Shown here: positions 11,286 to 21,629 of the stretch, piece by piece | How positions within the stretch are numbered: position 1 is the stretch's first letter | How the letters are laid out: each line of letters begins with the position of its first letter | Source of the DNA: Caenorhabditis elegans | Taxonomy: Eukaryota > Nematoda > Chromadorea > Rhabditida > Rhabditidae | Direction: 5' to 3' | DNA length: 64,000 nt | Assembly (NCBI RefSeq): GCF_000002985.6 | Contig: NC_003283.11 | Location: forward strand, 7,874,001 to 7,938,000 | The notes under the pieces: model-generated | The model's database searches: none | The model's input: the letters and a program-made list of their open reading frames with translations, nothing else | Told to the model about the DNA's origin: nothing | Translations under genes and position numbers: made by a program

Positions 11286-14200
11286 TTTTTGACCATAGTT
11301 AATAATTGCTTTGAAACAGTGTTCTTTTTCTTTAAACGTTTGGGTCAATTTTTGTTCTGTGGGATTTTTCGCTACAAGGCCTTAATCGCTTCTCTTTAGA
11401 GTATTCATACTTAATTCAAAAACAAAATCCAATGAATACACTAACTCACCCCGTTCATAAATTTACCCTTGGAGACACCGAACTCTCAATTCTAGTAAAA
11501 CGATTAAAAGTGTACCTGCCCTAGTACTTCCCGTCTGATTTCCTCTATTTCGTATGCTTTAGGTTAGTTTTTTGGGTTACCTAGGTTATGAAAAATATAA
11601 TTCTAAAAACTTAAATGGTTATTCAACACTGAAAATTTTGCTTTGTGTAGAGTAAGCTTAAAAAGTGAAATAGTACTCAGACATCCAACGTTTTGCCAAG
11701 TCCGTTTCCCACGCATTTAAATATTCCATTTTAACTTTGAACTTGAAATGAAAAAACCGACCTTCAAGACAACCAACATACTTCCAAAGCAAATTTGAAT
11801 ATTTTCTAGATGAAATATGCTTTAACATTGTAGAAACCCAAAACAATTAATTCATACCAACATTCAAAAAGAAAGACGATATTCCTGAGACCGTACCTAC
11901 CTGGGATTAATGCCTGAAATGTTCAGTTATTTTAGATTTAGGATTTGAAAGAAACACAAATAATAAATCATTAAAAGTGATGGAGAATGTCAAATTCTCC
12001 AAAATGTGTAATTTGTCACCTGAAGCAACACTCACTAATCCCTCCGATTTCAGTGGTCCCCAGAATGTTTGGAACCCCACTCTAACCTACCACTGTTCGG
12101 TCAATCTCATCATCATTTTCCCCCTTCTTAACTCCGCCCTTTCCGTTTTTTTTCCTTCTTCGGGCTCTCAATTAAATTCCCGGCTCTTCTTTTTTCTTTT
12201 TTTTTTGCTTGGGGGAAAAAGAAGCCTGTCGTGGCCTGCCGCCTCATTTGTTTCTTTCGAATTCTCACTGAATTATTCACAATGTTGTTCGAACATTTCT
12301 TCCCTTTTTGCCCGGCCTCCTCACCATTTATGCGCCTTTTCTATTCCATCTGTAAGCATTTTTCGGGTTCGCTGCAAATTATTAGAAGATAAATTTCCAA
12401 TTTAAATTAGGATTTGGGAAAATTATTAGGGCAATTTTTAAAATTTCAATAATAAGTCATCAAGTCTAGTTAATGGACAAAATTTGAAAAACTAATCGCA
12501 AAATTATTTTTTTGTTTTTTGACGACACCTAGTTCTAGCGAATTTTCTAATGTATATTTCAATATTAAAATTAGACAATAGTTGAAATAATTATTTTTTT
12601 CAACAAATGGAAAAATTACAGTTATTTGTTTATTAATTCCAAACAATTATTGAAGTCATTCCGGAAAAGTATTCGAACGAGCCGTGAAAAACGTCAAAGA
12701 TAACCATCGGCATGCAAATTTTATTTTCTACCCACGCTGAAAATTTGAGATAGACCCTCATCACTAATTTTACATCTACATAGTCACTCCACTTTGGTAA
12801 CTCACATTTCGGCCTTTCTTGAAGGTTTTAAATAAATTTCTGAACTGAAAATTGTTTTGCCTGTTAATTAATTAATTTTGAAATCAACAAAAATGCCTGC
12901 TTTGAGAAATGAATGATAAAGATTTTTGTTCAAACATGAGATAGTCTTTGCAAATCCATTCACTCTGTTCTTCACTTCTTCATTAACTTCCCACCCGTAT
13001 CAGGTCAGTTATCATTTTTTTATTTAATTTCCACTTTTTTATTGGCTGTCGCAATCGTCAAGATTGGCGTGAAACCATTCAGCTAATCAATCAATCCCAT
13101 TTGTCTGCTAGGCCATTAGATGTCTCATTTCATTCTTGCATTCATATATTCCCTCCTTGTCAAAACCTCACACATAATAAATCTGACATGTAGGCAATAA
13201 ATTACTCGGCGGCAAAATTAATCTGAATCTAATTCCGCCCTCCCTCCTTCATCTTCTACCACCACCACCACCAACTAATGATATACGTGTATCAAATGTT
13301 AATTGGGTCGAGATAATCCTCTCATTTTACGGTTTAGAGAGTTTCACTTTCGAACGGTGAACACTTTCGGATAATTTATGTGGAATCCTAATGAATTTCT
13401 CGTAAAAGGCGTGCCACCTCAAACTTCCGATTCATTTCCTTTTTCGAAAATCCTCAGATCTCTAAGTTAATCTGATTACGCACATCTGATCAGCTGCTTA
13501 CTTTCGCCACTAACTCAATTTCGCACAGGACTTTTTTTTGAGAGTTATTTTTTTATTTTCGAAGTGAGATTTTCTATTACTGGTATTTTGCACCTTTTGA
13601 AAAACTTTCGAAAAATGTTTAGAAGTTGAATTTTTTGAATACCAAACTGTCATTTTAAAAGGAAAAGGTGATCTTTCGCTAAAGGTTTGATATACATTGT
13701 TGCTGATCTTTAATTATTTTGACTGAAACTTTTTAAAACAGAATTTTGTTCTTATGCAAATTTGACCAAAAACCAACATCTGGAAATCAAATTTGTTTTT
13801 AAAATTCATTTATTTCCCACACATATCTATACTGTCACTTAATTAATATTTCAACTCAAATTATTTGGAAACATTTTAGAATTTTTCTGTAATAATACTC
13901 ATGTTTTTAACTTTATTTTGTAGTTAAGAAAGTTCTAGTTTTATGGAACTATTGAAGACTATTCGATCCAGATAATTAATCTAGAATAAAAATTGAATTG
14001 TTTCTGGACAATTATTTAAATAGCCAATCGGGAAAATGTTTTAAAAAATGTAATAAACTTGCAAGAGTGCAAAAATCTTTCACTAGGCAACCTGACAGCA
14101 TTGTTTTTGATAGAATATTGATAGTACTGTTTTCTATGTGCATCTTGACTCACAAATTCTTTATCATTTCAAGCCTTTTCCTCACCCGATACGTTTTCAC

Positions 14201-14566
14201 TTTTCTCACTATTCCCTCTATTGATAGAAGCGGCCGACCGAAACTGTTAAAAGCGCAAAAAGTCCTGGGAAGCGTTGTCTGCGCGCCCGGTGTTACCTAT
14301 TGTGCAAACAACATCGATTGATTTCTTCCCGAGTGACACGCTTTTTCCACTTTTTAACAGTCTGTGTATTTCTTTCAAAAAATAATTTAATTTTGCCTTT
14401 CCGGCTTCAAATTCGTAGGATAAGAATATAATCTCAAAAGAATCAAAAGGTAACTTTGTTTGAAATAATAATCCATTTTAGTGGCGCTAATTAATTTTTA
14501 AGTTGTGACGTCAAATCAGATAGGACCTGACCCACTCAAGGGAGTGGAGCCGGTTTGACCGCGCTC

Positions 14567-14575
14567 ATTTTTCTG
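14567..14575. repeat. Left 9 bp target-site duplication
   Basis: ATTTTTCTG directly precedes the first base of the inverted-repeat element and is repeated exactly at 16989-16997 directly after its last base. Confidence 0.9.
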
Positions 14576-15511
14576 GGCTAATTATCTTTTACAATGATAT
14601 CTTTTACTTTTTTATCTTTTACTCATCCATTTTTTTCGAAATTATCTTTTACTCATTTACTCATTTTTTTTTCAAATTTATTTTTTTTATCTTTTACTCA
14701 TCCATTTTGAAAAAAATTATCTTTTACTCATTTACTCATTTTTTCCATTTTTTGCTAAAAATCAGTTTTTCGGGTAAAAAAGTTGTCAGGATGCCGATTT
14801 GGGACCTAAATTTGGCCAAATTTCTTTAGTTAATGATAAGGTTATCGTTATCTATTAGATAAAGTACTCCGACCACCCATCCGGTCTTCACTAGTCATAT
14901 ATCTCGATATGTATGTATATTCAGGAAAAATTATTGAGAAAACTGATGGAGTCCTTTCTAAAATGTCTTTAATTGATGGAATTAACAGTTTTTATCGCTC
15001 ATCTACTCAAATTTTCCAATTTTAATTTTTTATCTTTTACTCATAATTTTGAAAAAAAATTATCTTTTACTCATTTACTCATTTTTTTGAAATTTTACCA
15101 AAAAAAGAGTTTTTCGTGTAAAGAAATATTTTCAAGCCGATTTGGTTGATCAAACTGCTCAGTTAACGTTGGTTACTGATGTTCTATAGATAAACTGTTG
15201 GAAAAAATTTTCCAACTGAAAAGTTGCCATTATATCATCAAAGATCCAGACAAGCGAGTTCAAGTGACTATGTGGAGTCTACCCACTCAAAAAATTTTTT
15301 TTTCAAAAATCAAAATTTTGAGAAAATTGATGGAGTTCTTCCTGAAATGCATATAATAGATGAAATTAACTGTTCTGAAAAAAATTTACTACACTTTAAC
15401 TGGAATTTTAACCAAATTTTTGCCGATTCAGTTACCCAACGTAGAATTTTGAGAACACAAGAGAACACAAACTTATATCAGATCATTTGAAGAAGTTCAA
15501 AAAAAATTCTG

Positions 15512-15584
15512 AATGGATCCGGATTCGAACCAGGATTGTTTCTACTGAAGAGCCCGCGCTTTACCACTTCACCAAACAGGTGAG
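15512..15584 (-). tRNA. tRNA-like sequence, probably a degenerate copy
   Basis: Read on the minus strand, this 73-base stretch has a perfect B box (GGTTCGAATCC, 15521-15531) and an A box matching 10 of 11 consensus positions (TGGTGAAGTGG, 15564-15574) at tRNA-like spacing. The T arm folds with one mismatch. The anticodon stem does not pair properly (around CGCGGGCTCTTCAGTAG), and the acceptor ends CTCACCT/GGATCCATT do not form seven pairs. It is best read as a tRNA-derived pseudogene or SINE-like head inside the transposon, with a possibly working internal Pol III promoter. Confidence 0.45.
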
Positions 15585-15929
15585 AGGCGCCCTCGTTTCA
15601 AAGCTATATATGAAATCTGTTCCATCTTGAATTTGGTAACTCAAATTGACAACTCTTCATGATAACACGAAAGTATTCTATTCTGGAATGTTGTGCAACT
15701 ATTCTTATCCATAGCTAACTTGTCCAAATTGATCTTATCCATAACGGGAATGTAGCTTATTTGATTTTGTAGTCTTAGAATGTGCCTGTATTCTTCAGTG
15801 AAACCCTCCCGGCGGCCTAAAATGTTTTTAAAACTATTATATCCGAGTATATTTTTCTAAACTTCACTAGATAACAGTTTGGGAATTTCTGTGATTCATC
15901 GAAAAAGCCTTTTGCGAAAAAATCATCGT

Positions 15930-16307
15930 AGGCCTAAAAATTTTTTCTCAAAAACACCTCGAGTCTTGTCTTTTCGTGGAGATAATATGCTCAGTAATTT
16001 TTATAAATTATTTTTTTCATCAAAAGCCCTGTTTTCGAGCTTAAAACGTCTTTTTTTGCGGTTTTATACCTTTCAAAAATAAAAATGTCGTCAAATAAAA
16101 TGCACGATACGCAAATATACGCAAACACCGAGGTGTACCGTACTCTGAACAATTTTTAATTTCGATTTTTGAAAGGAATAAAACCGCAAAAAAAGACGTT
16201 TTAAGCTCGAAAACAGGGCTTTTGATGAAAAAAATAATTTATAAAAATTACTGAGCATATTATCTCCACGAAAATACAAGACTCGAGGTGTTTTTGAAAA
16301 AAATTTT
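15930..16307. repeat. Inner inverted repeat nested in the transposon
   Basis: The left arm, about 15930-16080, and right arm, about 16162-16307, are near-perfect reverse complements of roughly 146 bases around an 80-base loop. Shared blocks include AACACCTCGAG, AGCCCTGTTTTCGAGCTTAA and GCGGTTTTAT. The right inner arm runs directly into the right outer arm of the element. Confidence 0.9.
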
Positions 16308-16988
16308 TTTGAGTGGGTAGACTCCACATAGTCACTTGAACTCGCTTGTCTGGATCTTTAATGATATAATGGCAACTTTTCAGTTGGAAAATTTTTTCCA
16401 ACAGTTTATCTATAGAACATCACTAACCAACGTTAACTGAGCAGTTTGATCAACCAAATCGGCTTGAAAATATTTCTTTACACGAAAAACTCTTTTTTTG
16501 GTAAAATTTCAAAAAAATGAGTAAATGAGTAAAAGATAATTTTTTTTCAAAATGATGAGTAAAAGATAAAAAATTAAAATTGGAAAACTTGAGTAGATGA
16601 GCGATAAAAACTGTTAATTCCATCAATTAAAGGCATTTTAGAAAGGACTCCATCAGTTTTCTCAATAATTTTTCCTGAATATACATATCGAGATATATGA
16701 CTAGTGAAGACCGGATAGGTGGTCGGAGTACTTTATCTAATAGATAACGATAACCTTATCATTAACTAAAGAAATTTGGCCAAATTTAGGTTCCAAATCG
16801 GCTTCCTGACAACTTTTTTACCCGAAAAACTGATTTTTAGCAAAAAATGGAAAAAATGAGTAAATGAGTAAAAGATAAAAAAAATAAATTTGAAAAAAAA
16901 TGAGTAAATGAGTAAAAGATAATTTCGAAAAAAATGGATGAGTAAAAGATAAAAAAGTAAAAGATATCATAGTAAAAGATAATTAGCC

Positions 16989-16997
16989 ATTTTTCTG
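16989..16997. repeat. Right 9 bp target-site duplication
   Basis: ATTTTTCTG directly follows the last base of the element and is identical to 14567-14575. Confidence 0.9.
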
Positions 16998-18255
16998 ATA
17001 GCGCCGCGAGAAGAGAACGGTAGTTCAAAATTTCAGAAAATTTCAGAAATAGATTAAAAAATAAAATTCAAAACAAATTATGTGTGCTTTCAAAGTTTGA
17101 TAATTACAATAATTGAGAAATTTTCAAAATACCACTTTGATTTCACAATACAGTTCTTGAAAAACTGCACCAATTATCGTCTCAACCACTTGAATGGTCA
17201 CCATCCTCAGTTTTCAAATGTTTGTCAGCGTCTTCCTCACTCATTCATAAATTTTCTGTTTCTCCTGTAGGTTCTTTTTTGTCCTCTTCCCCTTCTACTT
17301 GTCTTCCCCTCATTCTCCATTTTTTGCCCCTTTCAACAAGTGGGGGCATGAAAAATGGATGCATGTCAAAAAAAGTATGCATGTGCCGCCGCAATGACTT
17401 ATTACCTTCATCGCTTGTCAGTTTGCGTGCCATTCTCTATTGAATATCTTCATCTTGTTGATTCGCATTAGCAGCAGCACTCCTACCAATGGAGGGCATT
17501 CCAACAGAATTTATAAATTATTTTTACAGCAAAAACATACACTTATAGCCGTCTCGCTATGCCATGATGCGGAGCCAGCTTCGAAATTCTTTGAACGTCG
17601 TTGCAGTCATAATACTTCTTTTACCAACCGCCACGTGGCAAAATCATCTAGAAGTGAGTTGTTATTTCAAAAAAAATGTACATAAAAAAATACTTCTGCA
17701 ATAAGCAAAAAAAAATCAAACTTCGTGGACCGTCTTGTGCTCTGCGATCGGAACAATAAATTGAGCTTGGCCAGCCTATCTAAAAACTGTGGAATTGTTA
17801 GAAGAATTTTTTTTAGTTTGGAAAATATTGTTGCTGTACTACAAATTCTGAAAAAAACATATCCAGTAAACCTGAATTTTTCCAATAATTAAAATGGATA
17901 GAAAACTCGTGATAGAAAAACTAGAACATTTTGATAATTTCCAAAATAAAAAAAAAACAATTCCTCAATATCAGCAATTCTCTTAGCTGCTATGAATAGG
18001 TCGAGATAAATAAAAGCTTTAACACTTGTGTATCCCAACTATATATATTTTTTAAAATTTAAGTGTTTTTAATTCAAAAATCACTTTTTCCCATATTAAA
18101 AAGTTTCAAAATTTAAAGACTATATTCAATGTTTATTCATTCATATATTTCCTCAAATCATACAACACCGGAAGTACATAGAATTTTCAGAATCGGAGTA
18201 AGAAAACACTTTTTTTTTTTAATTTGAAAAAAAAAGAATTCATAAGAAAATTTTA
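16998..18255. other. Intergenic DNA, no supported gene
   Basis: Frames near 17222-17685 are open on both strands but have no splice context or recognisable product. A C/T-rich stretch covers 17220-17330. The right end leads into the 3' end of the minus-strand gene at 18256. Confidence 0.4.
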
Positions 18256-19862
18256 TTAATATCTTGGCATATCACGGACCATAGCCAAGGTCTCCTCAAT
18301 TTTTGAGATAAATTTGTCTTTCGGGCGGGAAGTTAGCTGCACAAAGTTGGATCCGATGATTCTTGAGTCTTGACTGCGAACGTAAGGGTGGGATTGGTAG
18401 AGGTATGGGGAGAGTGGGGAGCTGGAAGAATTTTGGTTTAACGGAAATTTTTTTAACTGAAAATATAGACTAGTTTTTTTTCCTTCCTTTTTTGTAAGGT
18501 CGAAGTGAGAAAGAATGGGATATTTTGAATAGCTGTTCAGCATTTTTTTTGAAAAAAAAATCCAATCTTGTATTAAAATTGGCACAAATCAAACTTTATT
18601 CAATTGCTAAAAATTGCCTACCTGTCAAAATCCTTATAATCAATAAGCGTTTTTCTATTGTTTTTTTCATATTCCTCATCTTCGCGAGACTTGTAGCTGC
18701 TCAGTGGCTGAAATTTTGAAATTCAAAAAATTTTAAAAGTCTTTTAAACTTACTGGTCTATAGCTTGAAATGCTCGAATACAAGTTTTTCTTTGGCTCTC
18801 CGGTAAAGTCCTCGTAATCTTCCTTATCATATGAAGCCAATTCCCGTTCCAAATCCTTCTTTCGTCTTTCACGTTCAGCCTCGTAACTTGCCGCAAAATA
18901 TTCTGACGATGATTTTGGCTCATATACTTGGAAACTACGGTAGTTCGAAGCCTGAAAAATACACTTATTTAAATTTCAAGTTTAAAAAAGTTACCGCTGG
19001 ATTTTTGAGCCCCAACTCGGCGTAGAGACTCTCGAGAGGCATTTTCTCGAAGAAGTGCTCTCTATCGTACTTGTCGTCAAGAGCACTTCTTCCGAACTCA
19101 CGTTCAGCTCTCAACATGCTAGTGGCTGACAATCCGTGGTCTCGCACCAGTTGATCCTTATCCTAAAATAGAAATATTGTTAACCATGGAAACAAAATTG
19201 AGTGCTTAGAATTTATTTTAAAATAAAAGCAACTCACGATTGCTCACTGTTCTCCTATAATAGTTTTCGAAGTCAACCAAAATTGCTAGTTTCATGTTTT
19301 GATTATGTTTTATGTAGGTTTTTGAACTTACAGCATTGCAAGAAATCGTTCGCAAACCTAATCGTTCGAAAAGTTTGACAGAAAATTTTTTTAATTTTTT
19401 TTTAATATTTGGCCATGTTGGGCTTTTATAAAAGTTTGCGCACAAAACGTCCAATTTTTAAATTAAAAAAAAACAACTGAGGATTATGGTGGTGATTTTC
19501 TGCGGATTTTTCTGGGTTCCACAAATCACAATAGTTATTTGAATAAATCTTTAATGAGTCGCAGAGCCAAGAAATTAACGGGCGTTTTTTTGTTGAAATG
19601 CCACTTATTCCAATTTAAAAGCAGAAACGTACAAGGGGCCTTCATAATTTTAATTGAAAGTACATCGAACTATAGAAAAATAAAAACTGTTCCAAAACAT
19701 TACTTTTGCTCTGAGACGATTCGTTGGATGAAAAATATTCTTGACATAGCTCTCGTAGCTCTTTGTGTGAGCCCCACCGGGCACAATATCTCGATCAAAA
19801 CTTGAATTTCCTCTACTTCCAGCGGCCGGCTTACGGTTATGCCATCCAAGGTATTCGGACAT
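18256..19862 (-). CDS. Charged 258 aa protein of unknown function
   Basis: Five minus-strand exons join in phase: 19704-19862, 18995-19162, 18754-18951, 18622-18707 and 18256-18421. The start ATG at 19862 directly follows CAG (19863-19865), as expected for a spliced-leader acceptor. The product is soluble, with no signal peptide or membrane helix. Residues 1-53 are Gly/Ser/Arg-rich and residues 54-109 are mixed-charge. Residues 135-165 are highly charged (YEAERERRKKDLEREL) and predicted helical or coiled. The rest is rich in Ser, Tyr, Pro and Asp. This composition suggests a structural or scaffold protein, but I recognise no domain. The stop codon is embedded in TTAATAAAA, so a poly(A) signal may overlap the end of the coding region. 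It starts 216 bases from the divergent + strand gene. Confidence 0.85.
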
Positions 19863-19865
19863 CTG

Positions 19866-20077
19866 AACAGTGGGAAAAATTTCGAAAAACTACAGTTTCA
19901 CGTTAAAATTTAAAAAAACAGTCAGCTAAAGTCAAAATCACTGACAAACAAAAATAATCAACAAAACGTTTTGACTCGCCACAACGAATAAATGCGTGAG
20001 ATAGGCAGGAGGATGTTGGAAAACGAAAGAAGAGCAGTTCTCTTCAGTTGTATTACACAATATCTTCTAACTTCTCA
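19866..20077. promoter_or_regulatory. Shared divergent promoter
   Basis: Only about 210 bases separate the start of the minus gene (19862) from the start of the plus gene (20078). The promoters must overlap or share elements. A TCTCTTCAG acceptor at 20040-20048 precedes the plus-strand ATG and is a likely trans-splice site. Confidence 0.6.
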
Positions 20078-21253
20078 ATGAGTGAAATAGTGAGGTTACC
20101 TGAAGAGACGCAGGAAACCGAGATGCCATTACATCATGCCAATCGTGCTTTCGGTGCGAGGAAGCAGGATGCGGGATGGATGGCAAAAAATGAGGGGAAA
20201 ACATTTAGAGTTGTCATGTGACATGGAATTAATTTGATAGTTTCATATGATTAAAAATTACTCTCAAACCGGGAAAGACCCGGCTAACTTGAAATTTTCA
20301 AAATCTAGCAAAAATATTGAAATTTTTCAGATCAATGACTGGGAACTAATTGGAAGCAGAACATATTCTTGGAAAGGAAACGAAGTATTAAGATGTAAAC
20401 ATTGGGATAAAGTTGCAATCAGATGGCACTTATCAACATGTACCGAACATGGAGTTTGCGATGGAGGAACCAATGTGGATTACGCTACTCGAGCCCAAAA
20501 CTGGACCGAGATGCCAGTTTGGAGAAATGCGTTCACCTATGTGCAGATTCCGGGTCAACTGCAGGTAATTCAATGCATTCAGCTTTTAATAATATTTTTA
20601 ATTCTAGAAAACAAAATTTCTACGACTAGGTCTTACTGGCTACGACAGTAGGAAAACCCAACTCGAAGCATTTTCACCACTAAAAATTGATGTGGATTGG
20701 AGATGGCAAGTTACTCGGGACGGATGCAATAATTTCGTTGTCAGGTATGTAACATTCTACAAAAGTTTGAAACGAGATTAATAGTAAGCCAAAACATCAA
20801 TTTGGTTAAATTTTCACATGAAATATGACACGTTGAGTCTGTTAACTGCGGATTTATATCAACAAAAATATCTTTAAAAGTGGATATATCGCTTCTATGG
20901 CAGTTAAGAAATTTAACCTTTTTTTGAAAGAATAGCATAGTCTTGAAGATTGTGAATTCTAATGAACGTACGATCGCCGCAAGATGGCAATCTCTAAAGT
21001 TTGGTACTTCTACGCAATTGCGTTAAATGTTGGAATATAACCTATTCTGATGCACATTTTTGGCAGTAGGTACGGCAGTAAGCGAGGCGAAATAGGCAGG
21101 AAAGTAGTCAGTTTTCAATCAAAATTTTAATTCAATGTTTTTTTTTTCAGAATGTCCGCAATGAGCATGATCAACGAAAAAATGCGTCCAAAATTGGAGC
21201 GATTCTGCCGTCTCTTTGACAAAGACCATTTCGTAGATTGTACTAATCTCTAG
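20078..21253 (+). CDS. Small protein of unknown function, about 161 aa
   Basis: Exons 2-4 are firm: 20331-20564, 20608-20744 and 21151-21253, phase-consistent, ending TAG. The best first exon is 20078-20089 (MSEI) with donor GTGAGG, which keeps phase 0. An alternative start is ATG 20247 read straight into exon 2. The product is Trp- and Cys-containing (WDKVAIRWHLSTCTEHGVC, DWRWQVTRDGCNNF, ERFCRLFDKDHFVDC) with no membrane helix. Six cysteines are spread along it. I recognise no family. Poly(A) signal AATAAA is at 21499-21504, inside the 3' region of the opposing GPCR gene. Confidence 0.72.
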
Positions 21254-21629
21254 TTTTTTGTTCCAAAATGTTCATCAGCTTCCCCACACCGCCTATCATC
21301 CTCTACTTGTGTCCTCTAACTCCTAAAGGGTCGAATAATTTCAAAAAACATGTCAAAATGTGATTCACTTTTCATAAGTTCGTCCCCCTTCCCCCATCCC
21401 CTCCACTGCTTTATCTTCTGTAAATATGAGTGCTCTCTCAATTTATAACAGGTATCCCATATATCAAAAATATTGATCATTTTATTGAATCAAGTAATAA
21501 TAAACAATATCCAAGTTTTTTGAGATCATCATTGTTTCAATTTACCCGTGTTAGTCGAGAATCAGAAAATTGAATTAAAAAAAAACAATAATTCAAAAAC
21601 AAGAATATAAATTTTAAAAACCAATAAAA

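Larger units (their letters stand above)
7277..14566. other. 7.3 kb intergenic region, no supported protein gene
   Basis: Several frames of 100-140 codons occur (for example at 8109, 9767, 10267 and 11977) but most are open because the strand is pyrimidine-rich, and none has flanking splice structure I can trust. It contains a duplicated 64 bp segment (9542-9605 and 9753-9816), a 24 bp tandem pair (11238-11285), a short CCA-type microsatellite near 13258-13273 and a possible structured RNA at 8899-8982. All are listed separately. Small non-coding genes could be hidden here. Confidence 0.4.
14576..16988. mobile_element. 2.4 kb palindromic DNA transposon with 9 bp duplications (Mutator-like, non-autonomous)
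   Basis: The element begins GGCTAATTATCTTTTAC and ends with the reverse complement (GTAAAAGATAATTAGCC), flanked by perfect 9 bp duplications of ATTTTTCTG. The terminal inverted repeats are very long, roughly 14576-15310 and 16288-16988, and highly similar. Each arm is itself made of diverged monomers that begin with TATCTTTTACTCAT words and share a GAGAAAA(C/T)TGATGGAG block (about 14934 and 15322). A second, inner palindrome lies at 15930-16307. No transposase frame is visible, so it must be mobilised in trans. The 9 bp duplication fits the Mutator-like superfamily, and Merlin-type elements (8-9 bp) are an alternative. Class assignment is inference; the boundaries are directly visible. Confidence 0.88.
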
